Source: Actinomycetota bacterium (GTDB taxonomy: Bacteria > Actinomycetota > Actinomycetes > Actinomycetales > Dermatophilaceae). Taken from it: 64,000 nt of DNA. Every line of letters starts with the position of its first letter. Position 1 is the first letter of the stretch. The notes beneath the pieces were generated by a model. That model worked only from the letters and a program-made list of their open reading frames with translations. It did not search any database and was not told the DNA's origin. The position numbers and the translations under genes were made by a program. The stretch covers positions 1 through 64,000 of the forward strand of contig JAIUNK010000019.1 in the NCBI GenBank assembly GCA_020161845.1. Reading direction: 5' to 3'. Below are positions 42,977 through 51,646 of the stretch, in pieces.

Positions 42977-43020
42977 TAGCCGATAACACGCCCTTCGGCA
43001 CGGCAACATCGCAGCTCAGA

Positions 43021-43055
43021 GCGACGCGCCCACCTCGTGGAGGTGGGCGCGTCGC
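43021..43055 (+). terminator. Rho-independent terminator after flgE
   Basis: A perfect 16-bp stem (GCGACGCGCCCACCTC and its inverse) with a 3-base loop, followed by CTTGCTTT. As after fliS, a sigma-28-like promoter follows within 15 bases. Confidence 0.88.
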
Positions 43056-43069
43056 CTTGCTTTGCCAAC

Positions 43070-43096
43070 TCAGTTCACCAGATCGGCTGTCGATAG
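43070..43096 (+). promoter_or_regulatory. Sigma-28-like promoter for flbD-motA-motB
   Basis: TCAG at 43070-43073, 15 bases, GTCGATAG at 43089-43096. It would place the motor genes among late flagellar genes. Confidence 0.65.
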
Positions 43097-43174
43097 GACT
43101 GTGCAGGCCGCCCCGGCGGCCGTGCCAGAGCACGACCTCGTACGACCTGGCTAAGACTCCACGGATGGATACCC

Positions 43175-43426
43175 ATGATCACTGTCACGCGGCGGAACGG
43201 TACGACGTTCGCCCTCAACCCCGATCTGATCGAGCGGGTTGAGGCGACGCCGGACACTGTCGTGACCCTGGTGAGTGGGACGAAGTACGTCGTGGCCGAA
43301 ACCGTCGACCAGATCGTGGCCGAGGTCTGCAATTTCCGGGCTGCCGTCCTGACGGCGTCGGCCTCGCCGCAGGTGGATCCGGTTCCTCCGGTCCGGCTGC
43401 ACTCGGTCTCGACGACGGAGCGCTGA
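43175..43426 (+). CDS. flbD: FlbD/SwrD family protein
   Basis: The protein has 83 residues. ITVTRRNGTTFALNPDLIER and TVVTLVSGTKYVVAET are the FlbD (SwrD) pattern. The Bacillus SwrD homologue increases motor power. It stands directly before motA, as in other Gram-positive flagellar loci. Confidence 0.9.
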   Translation: MITVTRRNGTTFALNPDLIERVEATPDTVVTLVSGTKYVVAETVDQIVAEVCNFRAAVLTASASPQVDPVPPVRLHSVSTTER

Positions 43427-43427
43427 C

Positions 43428-44204
43428 GTGGATCTCGGAACGATTGTCGGAATCGGCCTGGTCACCGCGGCGGTCTTCGCCTCGGCCATCCTGGACGGCG
43501 TCGCCATCAGTCACCTGTTGCTGCCGGCCCCGTTGGTGCTCATCTTCATCGGTGGCTTCGGCGCCGCCGCGGGTGGCCTGCTCTTCTCGGAGTACGGCAT
43601 CGCATTGAAAAGCCTGCCGCGCGCGTTCACCGCGAAGGCCCCCGACGGCAGCGAATTGGTCGAGGTCATCGTGAAGATGGCAGACCGGGCCCGTCGCGAG
43701 GGCCTGCTGGCGCTGGAGGACATGGCCAAGGAGATTCAGGATCCCCTGCTCAAAGAGGGCATCCAGATGACCGTCGACGGCACGGATGCCGCCGAGATCG
43801 AAGAGCTCCTGCAGATGCGGATCGACGCCAAGAAGGACCTGGACAAGGTGGCCGTCGCCTTCTGGGAGGCCATGGGCGGTTACGCCCCGACCATCGGCGT
43901 CGTCGGCGCCGTCCTCGGCCTGATCCACGCCCTCGGCAACCTCGACGACGTCGGTGCCCTGGGCGAGATGATCGCCTCCGCGTTCGTCGCCACCATGTGG
44001 GGCGTCTTCATCGCCAACGGCTGGTGGTTGCCGTTGTCGGCCAAGCTGAAGCGCCTGTCCCAGCTCGAGGTCAAGAACATGGAGATGATCGTGGAAGGCG
44101 TGCTCGCGGTGGCCGCCGGCACCTCGCCGCGCGTCGTCGAGCAGAAGCTCCGCTCGTCCCTGCCCGCCGGTGCGGGCAAGGGCAAGGATGCCAAGGCGGC
44201 CTGA
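43428..44204 (+). CDS. motA: Motor stator protein A
   Basis: The protein has 258 residues from GTG 43428. Four membrane spans, with the first near the start (TIVGIGLVTAAVFASAILDG) and the last two at YAPTIGVVGAVLGLIHALGN and MIASAFVATMWGVFIANGWW. The cytoplasmic loop has the charged residues that meet FliG. It forms the proton channel with MotB. Confidence 0.94.
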   Translation: MDLGTIVGIGLVTAAVFASAILDGVAISHLLLPAPLVLIFIGGFGAAAGGLLFSEYGIALKSLPRAFTAKAPDGSELVEVIVKMADRARREGLLALEDMAKEIQDPLLKEGIQMTVDGTDAAEIEELLQMRIDAKKDLDKVAVAFWEAMGGYAPTIGVVGAVLGLIHALGNLDDVGALGEMIASAFVATMWGVFIANGWWLPLSAKLKRLSQLEVKNMEMIVEGVLAVAAGTSPRVVEQKLRSSLPAGAGKGKDAKAA

Positions 44205-44205
44205 C

Positions 44206-45072
44206 ATGGCGAAGAAGAAGAAGGCGGCCGAGCCGGAGCCGCACGCGAATCACGAGCGCTGGATGATCTCCTACGCCGACATGCTCACGCTGCTGCTCGC
44301 CCTGTTCATCGTCATGTTCGCGATCAGCAAGGTGGACCAGGCCAAGTTCATCCAGTTCGCCCAGGGTGCCAGTCAGGCGTTCGGCGGTTCGGGCCAGGTG
44401 GTGCTCAACGGCCAGGGCGGCTCCGAGATGGGTTCGGACGGCATCATGCAGAACAACAGGCCGCCGGCCACCGATGGCTTGACCGTCGATGCCGCCACGG
44501 CCGCCCAGATGATCGCCGCGGCGCAGGCCCGCCAGCAAGCGCAGGCCGCCGAGAAGCAGCGCCTGGAGCAGCTCAAGGCCCAACTCGCCAGCGAGATGGC
44601 GGCCAAGGGTCTGCAGGACGCCGTCAGCCTCAGGATCGACGAGCGCGGGCTGGTCGTGAACATCCTCACCGACCAGGTGCTCTTCGACACCGGGCAGGCC
44701 ACGCTGCGCCCGGACGGGGTCCAGGTCCTCGACCTCATCGCGCCCTCCATCGTCAAGTTGCCGAACAAACTCACCGTCGAGGGGCATACGGACAACGTCC
44801 CGATCAGGACCGCGCAGTTCCCGTCGAACTGGGAGCTGTCCCAAGCCCGCGCGGCCAGTGTGCTGCAACGGCTCATTGCCGATGGCGTCGATCAGGCGCG
44901 GTTGTCGCTCGCGGCGTACGGCGAGCAGCGGCCCATCGACACCAACGACACCAAAGCCGGGCGCGGTCACAACCGGCGCGTCGCCCTCGTGGTACTCGCC
45001 AATCTCCCGCAGCCGCTGGCTGCCTCGACCCCGATCGCTTCGCCGTCACCGGTCGAGGCGCCCTCTCATTAG
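44206..45072 (+). CDS. motB: Motor stator protein B
   Basis: The protein has 288 residues from ATG 44206. One membrane span (MLTLLLALFIVMFAI) preceded by WMISYAD, whose Asp is the proton-carrying residue, and a C-terminal OmpA-like peptidoglycan-binding domain (VEGHTDNVPIRTAQFPSNWE). It anchors the stator to the cell wall. The Gln/Ala-rich linker is of normal length. Confidence 0.95.
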   Translation: MAKKKKAAEPEPHANHERWMISYADMLTLLLALFIVMFAISKVDQAKFIQFAQGASQAFGGSGQVVLNGQGGSEMGSDGIMQNNRPPATDGLTVDAATAAQMIAAAQARQQAQAAEKQRLEQLKAQLASEMAAKGLQDAVSLRIDERGLVVNILTDQVLFDTGQATLRPDGVQVLDLIAPSIVKLPNKLTVEGHTDNVPIRTAQFPSNWELSQARAASVLQRLIADGVDQARLSLAAYGEQRPIDTNDTKAGRGHNRRVALVVLANLPQPLAASTPIASPSPVEAPSH

Positions 45073-45085
45073 GAGCATGTTCCAG

Positions 45086-45571
45086 ATGGCCAAGGACAAG
45101 GACGAGAAGCCCGCGGAGGGCGACGGCGCCGCCAAGGGCGGTGGCAAGAAGATGCTCATCATCATCGCCGCCACGGCCGTCGTCGTGCTGCTGGCCGCCG
45201 GGCTGGTGTTCAAGATGGTGCTCGGGCCCAAGGAACCGCCGGTGGACCTCACCAAGGAGCCCGGCGCGGTGGTGAGCCTTAAAGAGGCCATGACGCTCAA
45301 CCTGGCGGACGGCAAGTACCTGAAGATGGGCCTCGCGCTGCAACTCTCCGAGGACGCCACGCTCAAGGCCGGCGGGGAGAAGGCCCTGGCCTCGTTCGAC
45401 GGCTCCAAGGCCCGCGATGCCGCGATCGGCGTGCTCGGCCACTACACGATGGAACAGCTGCTCAAGCCCGAGACCAAGGAGAAGGCCCAAGACACGCTCA
45501 CCAAGGAAGTGAACGAGCGTTACGAGGGCAAGGTCATCAGGGTCTACTTCACCGACTTCGTGATGCAGTGA
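45086..45571 (+). CDS. fliL: Flagellar basal body-associated protein FliL
   Basis: The protein has 161 residues from ATG 45086; ATG 45077 is only one base from AGGAG and is less likely. A Lys-rich start, one membrane span (MLIIIAATAVVVLLAAGLVF) and an outer FliL domain ending GKVIRVYFTDFVMQ. It supports stator function at high load. Confidence 0.92.
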   Translation: MAKDKDEKPAEGDGAAKGGGKKMLIIIAATAVVVLLAAGLVFKMVLGPKEPPVDLTKEPGAVVSLKEAMTLNLADGKYLKMGLALQLSEDATLKAGGEKALASFDGSKARDAAIGVLGHYTMEQLLKPETKEKAQDTLTKEVNERYEGKVIRVYFTDFVMQ

Positions 45572-45608
45572 GGCCCCCGTGGGCACCCCTTCCACCCCGG
45601 TAATCGCC

Positions 45609-45635
45609 TCAGAAGCAGGCGATTCGAGCCGATCT
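45609..45635 (+). promoter_or_regulatory. Possible sigma-28-like promoter for fliM
   Basis: TCAG at 45609-45612, 15 bases, GCCGATCT at 45628-45635. The site lies within an 8-bp inverted repeat (GCCTCAGA at 45606-45613, TCTGAGGC at 45633-45640), so it could instead be a hairpin or operator. The -10 departs from the others in the last two bases and is only 8 bases before the start codon, which would leave almost no leader. Confidence 0.3.
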
Positions 45636-45643
45636 GAGGCAAC

Positions 45644-46510
45644 GTGAACGGCACCCCTGCGCTCTACGACTTCCGGAGTCCCAGCCGGTTCAGTCGCGAG
45701 CAGGTGCGTGCCCTGCAGATGGTGAACGAGACGTTCGCCCGGCAGATGGCGACGGTCCTGTCGACGACGCTGCGGATCGTCGGTCACGCCGGCCTGACCA
45801 GCGTCGAACAGGTCACCTACGACGACTACGCCCGGGCACTGCCGAACCCCTCGCTGTTGGCGGTCTGCGAGTTCGCGCCGATGGGCGGCGACGGCGTCTT
45901 CCAGATGCCGATGGAAGTCGTGATGAGCGTCATCGACCGGCTGCTCGGCGGACCGGGCACCGACGAACAACCCAGCCGGGCCCTCTCAGACATCGAGGCC
46001 GGCCTGATCCGCAGCGTGGTCCAGCGGATCGTGCGCGAGCTGACCTACGCCTTCGATGCGCTGGCTCCGGTCAAGGCCACCGTGCAGTCGCTGGAGTCGG
46101 ACGTGCAGCTGTTGCAGCTGGCCCCCCCGCAGGACCCGATGGTCATCTCCAACTTCGAGCTGCGCATCGGCGATCTCGTCTCGACCGCCACGTTGTGTAT
46201 CCCGGTCTCGACGGTCGCCCCGGTCCTCGACGTGCTCAAGGCGAAGCCGCAAGAGTTGACCGGGCCGCAAGCCGCCGCCGCGCGCGCGCTCAAGGACCGC
46301 ATGCAAGAGGTGCCGGTCACGGTGACGGTGGCCTTCGAACCGATCCAGTTGACCAGTCACGAGGTGCTCGACCTTCAGGTCGGCGACGTGCTACCGCTGC
46401 GGCACCCCACCAACCAGCCGTTGACGCTGTCGGCCGACGGGGTGGCCGTCGGTGCCGCCGTGCCCGGCAGTCACGGTAGCCGGCTCGCCTGCCAAATCGT
46501 GACCCTCTAG
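45644..46510 (+). CDS. fliM: Flagellar motor switch protein
   Basis: The protein has 288 residues from GTG 45644. The middle domain opens with LYDFRSPSRFSREQVRALQM, and the C-terminal SpoA domain holds VPVTVTVAFEPIQLTSHEVL. FliM binds CheY-P and, with FliN, forms the C ring. The N-terminal CheY-binding helix is shorter than the enterobacterial one (LSQxEIDALL), so the contact may differ. Confidence 0.93.
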   Translation: MNGTPALYDFRSPSRFSREQVRALQMVNETFARQMATVLSTTLRIVGHAGLTSVEQVTYDDYARALPNPSLLAVCEFAPMGGDGVFQMPMEVVMSVIDRLLGGPGTDEQPSRALSDIEAGLIRSVVQRIVRELTYAFDALAPVKATVQSLESDVQLLQLAPPQDPMVISNFELRIGDLVSTATLCIPVSTVAPVLDVLKAKPQELTGPQAAAARALKDRMQEVPVTVTVAFEPIQLTSHEVLDLQVGDVLPLRHPTNQPLTLSADGVAVGAAVPGSHGSRLACQIVTL

Positions 46511-46547
46511 ACCTCCGTCCCCACACCCTGCCGCGAAGGAACCGCCG

Positions 46548-47663
46548 ATGTCCTCCCTCAACGAAGAACTCGACGCCGCACTGGTAGCGGCCGCCGAGGC
46601 GTTGCCGAGCCACTTCGCGGAATCCGCCGAGCTGACGATCGAGGTGCTCTCGGCCATCCAGGCGACCACGCTGTCGCTGCCGGGCGGCGCGTACGGGATC
46701 GAGAGCGTCATCAAGGACGCGGGCAACGTCGGCTCCGCCGTCTTGATCGTGACCGGTCTGATCGACCACGCGACCGGGGAGATCCTGGACCGCACCGAGG
46801 CGCGGGACAAGTGGACGGCCGCGCTCACCGAGGCGCTGACCGCGCTGAAGGGTTCGCTCGGCGAGTTCAAGTCGGGCCAGATCCACATGACCGATGCCTT
46901 CGACGTGCTGGACAAGGCCGACGAGTGCAACGTGGTGGGTCTGTTCAGCGGCCAAACGCTGGCGGCTCTGCTGTTGACCCTCCCCGCCAAGGCCACCGGC
47001 CAGGGCGCCTCCGCCCAGCTCGCGGCGGCCATCGAGGCGGCCGAGTCCGACGAGGCCGACGACGGGGCCGACGACGGTGACGCCGCCGACGCTACGGCGG
47101 CCGACGATGAGGGTGGCGAGGGTGCCGCTGCCGCTGGCGCCGGTCCTGTCGCCGCAGCGACCGAGGAGGGCGGCGTGCAGGTGGCCCCCGGTCTCGGGGC
47201 TCCCGGCGCCGCTGCTGCCGCACCCGGCGCCCAGGCCGCCCCCGGCGCCCAGGCCGCCTCCGGTGCCCCCGGCGAACCGGTCGGCGATCCGACGATGCAC
47301 GGCGTCTATGTCCCCCCGCCGCCGCGCGACCCCCATGGGCCGACCGGCGCCCCCGCCATGACGCTGGCGCCCCTGACGGGCCAGTTCAGCTACTCCATCG
47401 ACCCGCGCCGGATCGACCTGCTGCGCGACGTGATGATGGGTGTCAGTGTCGAACTGGGCCGCACCCGAATGCCGGTGCAGCAGATCCTCGGCCTCATCCC
47501 GGGCTCCATCATCGAACTCGACCGCGCCGCGGGGGCACCCGTCGACGTGATGGTGAACGGCAAGCTCATCGCCCACGGCGAGGTCGTCGTCGTCGACGAG
47601 GAGTTCGCCGTGCGCATCTCCGAGGTCTGCACGCCCGACAGCGACGGGCGGGTCAGCGCGTGA
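46548..47663 (+). CDS. fliN: Extended flagellar switch protein FliN
   Basis: The protein has 371 residues, nearly three times a typical FliN. The C-terminal 75 residues are the SpoA/FliN domain (LLRDVMMGVSVELGRTRMPV, PVDVMVNGKLIAHGEVVVVD). The N-terminal 165 residues (LEQ-free; ALPSHFAESAELTIEVL, SVIKDAGNVGSAVLIVTG) form an unassigned globular domain that could be a divergent CheC/FliM-like module as in FliY, but no phosphatase motif is seen. An acidic then Ala/Pro/Gly-rich linker of about 110 residues separates them. Confidence 0.9.
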   Translation: MSSLNEELDAALVAAAEALPSHFAESAELTIEVLSAIQATTLSLPGGAYGIESVIKDAGNVGSAVLIVTGLIDHATGEILDRTEARDKWTAALTEALTALKGSLGEFKSGQIHMTDAFDVLDKADECNVVGLFSGQTLAALLLTLPAKATGQGASAQLAAAIEAAESDEADDGADDGDAADATAADDEGGEGAAAAGAGPVAAATEEGGVQVAPGLGAPGAAAAAPGAQAAPGAQAASGAPGEPVGDPTMHGVYVPPPPRDPHGPTGAPAMTLAPLTGQFSYSIDPRRIDLLRDVMMGVSVELGRTRMPVQQILGLIPGSIIELDRAAGAPVDVMVNGKLIAHGEVVVVDEEFAVRISEVCTPDSDGRVSA

Positions 47664-48106
47664 CGGACGGCTCGACCGTCGCCCTCCTGCTGCGCATGGC
47701 GGTCTCGTTGGCGGTCGTCCTGGCCGTCATCGTCTGGGCGGCCAGGGTGCTGCACCGGCGCCAGGGCGGCCTGCTGGGTCGAGTGCAGCGAGAGGTCCCG
47801 GTCACGGTGCTCGCGCGCCAATCCCTGTCCCGACACGCCGGGCTCTCGGTGGTCGAGGTCGGCCCCCGGATTCTCGTCCTCGGCGTGACGGACGCCGAGG
47901 TCAGCCTGCTGACGACGCTGGACTCATCGGAGCTGACCGAGGACATCGCCGCGCCGGCCGCCCCCGCGGCCTCGTTCGCCGAGGCGCTGCGGCACGCCGG
48001 GGGGCTCGGTGCCCGGCGCGAGGTCAAGCGCCAGGCGGAGCAGGCCCGCGAGATCGCCGATCGTCTTGACGGCGTCGATCGCTCCGGGGGACGGCACCGT
48101 GGCTGA
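47660..48106 (+). CDS. fliO: Flagellar biosynthesis protein FliO
   Basis: The protein has 148 residues from GTG 47660. One membrane span (LLRMAVSLAVVLAVIVWAARVL) followed by a small domain with VTVLARQSLSRHAGLSVVEV and ILVLGVTDAEVSLL, the FliO pattern. It helps assemble FliP into the export gate. Confidence 0.85.
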   Translation: MTDGSTVALLLRMAVSLAVVLAVIVWAARVLHRRQGGLLGRVQREVPVTVLARQSLSRHAGLSVVEVGPRILVLGVTDAEVSLLTTLDSSELTEDIAAPAAPAASFAEALRHAGGLGARREVKRQAEQAREIADRLDGVDRSGGRHRG

Positions 48107-49220
48107 GCCCGACCGCACGAACCTGCGCCGCGCCCACCGGCCACCGCGGCCCGTGGCGGCCGTGGTGGCCCGGCTGCCGAAGGGGGCCGATGGTCGACCG
48201 CTGCGGGCGCGCCAGCGCCTCGTCGTGGCGGCCCTGCTCCTGCTCGTCGGCGGCGCATTGCTCAGCCCCGCGCTCGAGGCGGCACGCACCTCGTTCGCGG
48301 GCTCGGGCAGCACGGCCCAGGCCGCCTGGTCGGGCGCCGCGCCGGCCGTCTCAGCGCCTGCTGCGCCGTCGGCCATCTACGGGATCCCGCCTGCCGCGCC
48401 GCCCTCGGCGTACGCTCGCACGACGCACGGGCAGCCCGGGACCGCCCCGACCTCACCCGCCGAGCCGGCGGCAGCCGCAATCGCCGTACCCGCGGCCCCC
48501 GCCGCGCCCGGGGCACCCGCGGCGCCCACCGTCCCCGCCGTGCCCACCGTCGGGCCGGGCGGCGTCAGCGTCTCGGTCGACACCGGCACGGCCGGGCGCA
48601 ATCAGGTCATCCAGATCATCATCTTGATGACGGTGCTCTCGATCGCGCCGTCGCTGCTGCTGCTCTGTACGTCGTTCACCAAGATCGCGGTCGTGTTGTC
48701 GCTGACGCGCAATGCCCTCGGCACCCCGACCATCCCGCCCAACCAGGTCCTCGCCGGCCTGGCGCTGTTCCTGAGCCTGTTTGTGATGTCGCCGGTCATC
48801 TCGCAGATGAACGACGTCGGCGTGCAGCCCTATCTCAACAACCAGCTGAACGAGCAGCAGGCGCTGGCGAAGGGTGGCGAACCGCTGCGGCTCTTCATGG
48901 CCGCCCACACCGGTGACATGGAACTGCAGACCATGATCAAGATGAGCAAATCGGAGCAGCCGAGGAACAAGGCGGACACCTCGTTCACGACGCTCATTCC
49001 GGCGTTCATCCTCTCCGAGCTCAAGAGTGCTTTCATCATCGGTTTCGTCATCTTCATCCCCTTCCTCGTCATCGACCTGGTCGTGAGTTCGGTGCTGATG
49101 TCGATGGGCATGATGATGCTGCCGCCGGTGATGATCTCGCTGCCGTTCAAGTTGCTGCTGTTCGTCATGGTCGACGGCTGGTCGCTCATCACGACGGCGC
49201 TCATCACGAGTTATCGCTAG
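48099..49220 (+). CDS. fliP: Flagellar export gate protein FliP with long N-terminal extension
   Basis: The protein has 373 residues from GTG 48099, against about 245 in most bacteria. Residues 160-373 are typical FliP (LMTVLSIAPSLLLLCTSFTK, RNALGTPTIPPNQVLAGLAL, TLIPAFILSELKSAF). Before this lie a Pro/Arg-rich cytoplasmic head, a membrane span (LVVAALLLLVGGALL) and about 110 residues of Ala/Pro-rich sequence, which may replace the usual cleaved signal peptide. GTG overlaps the fliO stop by 8 bases. Confidence 0.92.
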   Translation: MAEPDRTNLRRAHRPPRPVAAVVARLPKGADGRPLRARQRLVVAALLLLVGGALLSPALEAARTSFAGSGSTAQAAWSGAAPAVSAPAAPSAIYGIPPAAPPSAYARTTHGQPGTAPTSPAEPAAAAIAVPAAPAAPGAPAAPTVPAVPTVGPGGVSVSVDTGTAGRNQVIQIIILMTVLSIAPSLLLLCTSFTKIAVVLSLTRNALGTPTIPPNQVLAGLALFLSLFVMSPVISQMNDVGVQPYLNNQLNEQQALAKGGEPLRLFMAAHTGDMELQTMIKMSKSEQPRNKADTSFTTLIPAFILSELKSAFIIGFVIFIPFLVIDLVVSSVLMSMGMMMLPPVMISLPFKLLLFVMVDGWSLITTALITSYR

Positions 49221-49237
49221 CGGCGCGGGGGAGAACT

Positions 49238-49510
49238 ATGACCGACAACCAGGTGATGCATATCGCCGTGCAAGCGATGATCCTCGGGGTGAAGGTGGCC
49301 GGCCCGGTTCTGCTGGTCAGCCTCGTGATCGGCTTCGCGATCTCCCTGCTGCAGGCGGTCACCCAGGTCCAGGAGATGACCCTCACCTTCGTGCCCAAGA
49401 TCATCGTCGCCGCCCTGATCCTGCTGCTGCTGGGGAACTGGATGATGGGCGAGATGGTCGGCTTCACCCGGCAGCTGTTCCACGATCTGCCGGCGTTGCT
49501 GCAGAAATGA
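49238..49510 (+). CDS. fliQ: Flagellar export gate protein FliQ
   Basis: The protein has 90 residues, two membrane spans (LLVSLVIGFAISLLQAVTQV, IIVAALILLLLGNWM) and the family's QVQEMTLTFVPKI loop. It forms the export gate with FliP and FliR. It overlaps fliR by ATGA. Confidence 0.95.
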   Translation: MTDNQVMHIAVQAMILGVKVAGPVLLVSLVIGFAISLLQAVTQVQEMTLTFVPKIIVAALILLLLGNWMMGEMVGFTRQLFHDLPALLQK

Positions 49511-50310
49511 CCGCGGCGACGCTGGCCCCGGCGGCCGGGGTCACCCTCAGCGGCTCCTACGAGCTGCTGCTCACCTATCTGCTCGTCATGGCCCGGCTGA
49601 TGGCGTTCCTGGTCATCGCCCCCCCGTTCAGCGGTCGCATGCTCAGCATGAAGGTCAAAGGTGCCTTGGCGGCCGCCTTGGCCCTGCCGATCGCCCCCGC
49701 GCTGGCCAGCGAGGCTCGGTTCGCCGACATGTACGCCCTGGCCTGGGCGGTGGTTTATCACATCGGCACCGGAGCGGTGCTGGGCTTCCTCGCCATGATG
49801 CTGTTCGCCGCCGTCCAGACGGCCGGGGACCTGATCGACCTGTTCAGCATGTTCACGATGAGCCAACTGCTCGACCCCTTCTCCAATACCCAGAGCGGCG
49901 TCTTCGGCCGCATCCAACGGCTGATTGGCACCACGTTGCTGTTCGCCTCCGGCGGGCACCTCGTGATGCTGCAGGGGGTCCTGCGCAGCTTCCAGGTCGC
50001 GCCCCTGCATGCGCCGGCGCTGGGCGAAACGGCCCAGCTGCTGGTGCGGGACCTCGGCGTGTACGTCGTGGCCGCGCTGGAGATTTGCGGACCCATCGTC
50101 GCGGTCCTGGTGCTGGCCGACATCTCGTTGGGCCTGGTCAGCCGCGCCGTGCCCAGCCTGAACATCTTCCAGCTGGCGTTTCCGGTCAAGACCGTGCTCA
50201 CGGTCGCGCTCGCGAGCATCTCCGTGTCGCTGCTGCCGGCCGCCGTCAGCCTCCTCGTGGACCGGATTCAGACCGACATGGGCGTGGTCAACCGGTTGCT
50301 GGGGGGGTGA
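49507..50310 (+). CDS. fliR: Flagellar export gate protein FliR
   Basis: The protein has 267 residues, about six membrane spans. MARLMAFLVIAPPFSGRMLS and AVQTAGDLIDLFSMFTMSQL are FliR features. It is the single-copy member of the export gate. It is followed by flhB after 6 bases. Confidence 0.94.
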   Translation: MTAATLAPAAGVTLSGSYELLLTYLLVMARLMAFLVIAPPFSGRMLSMKVKGALAAALALPIAPALASEARFADMYALAWAVVYHIGTGAVLGFLAMMLFAAVQTAGDLIDLFSMFTMSQLLDPFSNTQSGVFGRIQRLIGTTLLFASGGHLVMLQGVLRSFQVAPLHAPALGETAQLLVRDLGVYVVAALEICGPIVAVLVLADISLGLVSRAVPSLNIFQLAFPVKTVLTVALASISVSLLPAAVSLLVDRIQTDMGVVNRLLGG

Positions 50311-50316
50311 GCGGCC

Positions 50317-51549
50317 GTGGCCGAGGACAAGCACAGCAAGACCGAGAAGCCCACCGGCAAGCGCCGCAAGGAGGCCAAGGACGAGGGCAATGTCGCCAAG
50401 ACGCCGGACCTGTCGGCCTGGTTGACGGTGTTGGCGTTCGTGGCGCTGGGGCCTTACACGGTGGGCGCCCTGCGCGGCGCGTTCACCGAGCTCCTCAACG
50501 AGGTCCCCCGCATGGCGAGCCGGCCGGACGTCCTGGAGATCCGCCCCATCATGCTGTCGGTGCTGGCCGACTTCGCCAAGATCGTCGGTCCGATCGTGTT
50601 CGCCTGCATGGTGCTCGGTGTCATGGGGCACGTCGTCCAGGGCGGCGTGCACGTCTCGTCCAAGCGCTTCAAGCCGAAGTGGAAGAAGCTCAACCCGGGA
50701 CCGGGCATCAAGAACATGTTCGGCGCGCAGAGCCTGTGGACCCTGACCAAGACGCTGATCAAGTTCGTCGTCTTCGGCACGGTGGCCTTCATGGTGAGCC
50801 GCGACGTCATCAGCCGGCTCGCCACCAGCGGGCGGTGGAGCCTGTCGGCCGTGGTCTCGGTGGGCGCCGCCTCAGCCATGGACATCCTCCGGCTCATCGC
50901 GATCACCGGTCTGGTGATCGCGGCGGCTGACTGGGTGATGGAGAAGCGCCGCGTCGAGAAGTCGCTGAAGATGACCAAAGACGAGGTCAAGCGCGAGGCC
51001 AAGATGCAGGAAGGGGACCCGCTGGCCAAGGGGCAGCGCAAGGCCCGCGCCCGCGAAATGGCTCGGCAGCGCATGATGGCCAACGTCGCCGACGCCACGG
51101 TCGTCATGGTCAATCCGACCCACGTGGCGGTCGCGCTGAAATACGAACCCGGCGGCGGCGCCCCCCAGGTGGTCGCCAAGGGCGCCGGCCATCTGGCGCT
51201 GCGGATCCGCGCAGAAGCCGAGGAGCACGGCGTACCGATGGTCCGGGACCCCCTCGTCACCCGCATGCTCTACAAGCTGTGCGAGGTCGATCACTACATC
51301 CCCCCGGACCTGTACGACGCCATCGCCCAGGTCCTCGCGTTCGTCTTCTACCTGGATCAGATGGGCAAGGCCGACGGCACCCATGAGACCCCGGTCGCCC
51401 ACGATCCGGACGACGTGCCGGAGGAGTACTCCGACGACGCGCTGGGCCTGCGGGCGCACCCGGACGCTGCCGACGTGGTCGAGGGGGAGGTGGCGGCACC
51501 GGACGGCGAGCCGGGCCGCCATCGAGACGATTCGCACCGCGTCGCCTAG
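50317..51549 (+). CDS. flhB: Flagellar export switch protein FlhB
   Basis: The protein has 410 residues from GTG 50317. The N-terminus (DKHSKTEKPTGKRRKEAKDE), four membrane spans and the self-cleavage site NPTH in ATVVMVNPTHVAVALKYE are visible. Cleavage between N and P switches export from rod/hook to filament. The tail after residue 350 is an acidic extension of about 55 residues. Confidence 0.95.
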   Translation: MAEDKHSKTEKPTGKRRKEAKDEGNVAKTPDLSAWLTVLAFVALGPYTVGALRGAFTELLNEVPRMASRPDVLEIRPIMLSVLADFAKIVGPIVFACMVLGVMGHVVQGGVHVSSKRFKPKWKKLNPGPGIKNMFGAQSLWTLTKTLIKFVVFGTVAFMVSRDVISRLATSGRWSLSAVVSVGAASAMDILRLIAITGLVIAAADWVMEKRRVEKSLKMTKDEVKREAKMQEGDPLAKGQRKARAREMARQRMMANVADATVVMVNPTHVAVALKYEPGGGAPQVVAKGAGHLALRIRAEAEEHGVPMVRDPLVTRMLYKLCEVDHYIPPDLYDAIAQVLAFVFYLDQMGKADGTHETPVAHDPDDVPEEYSDDALGLRAHPDAADVVEGEVAAPDGEPGRHRDDSHRVA

Positions 51550-51646
51550 CCGTGGCCGACCCTCAGGTCGACCACTCCGGTGCCGAATAGCTACAGGTCA
51601 GGACGCCGACGGCGGACGTCGACTTGTCTCCCCTTCGTGAGGTCAC

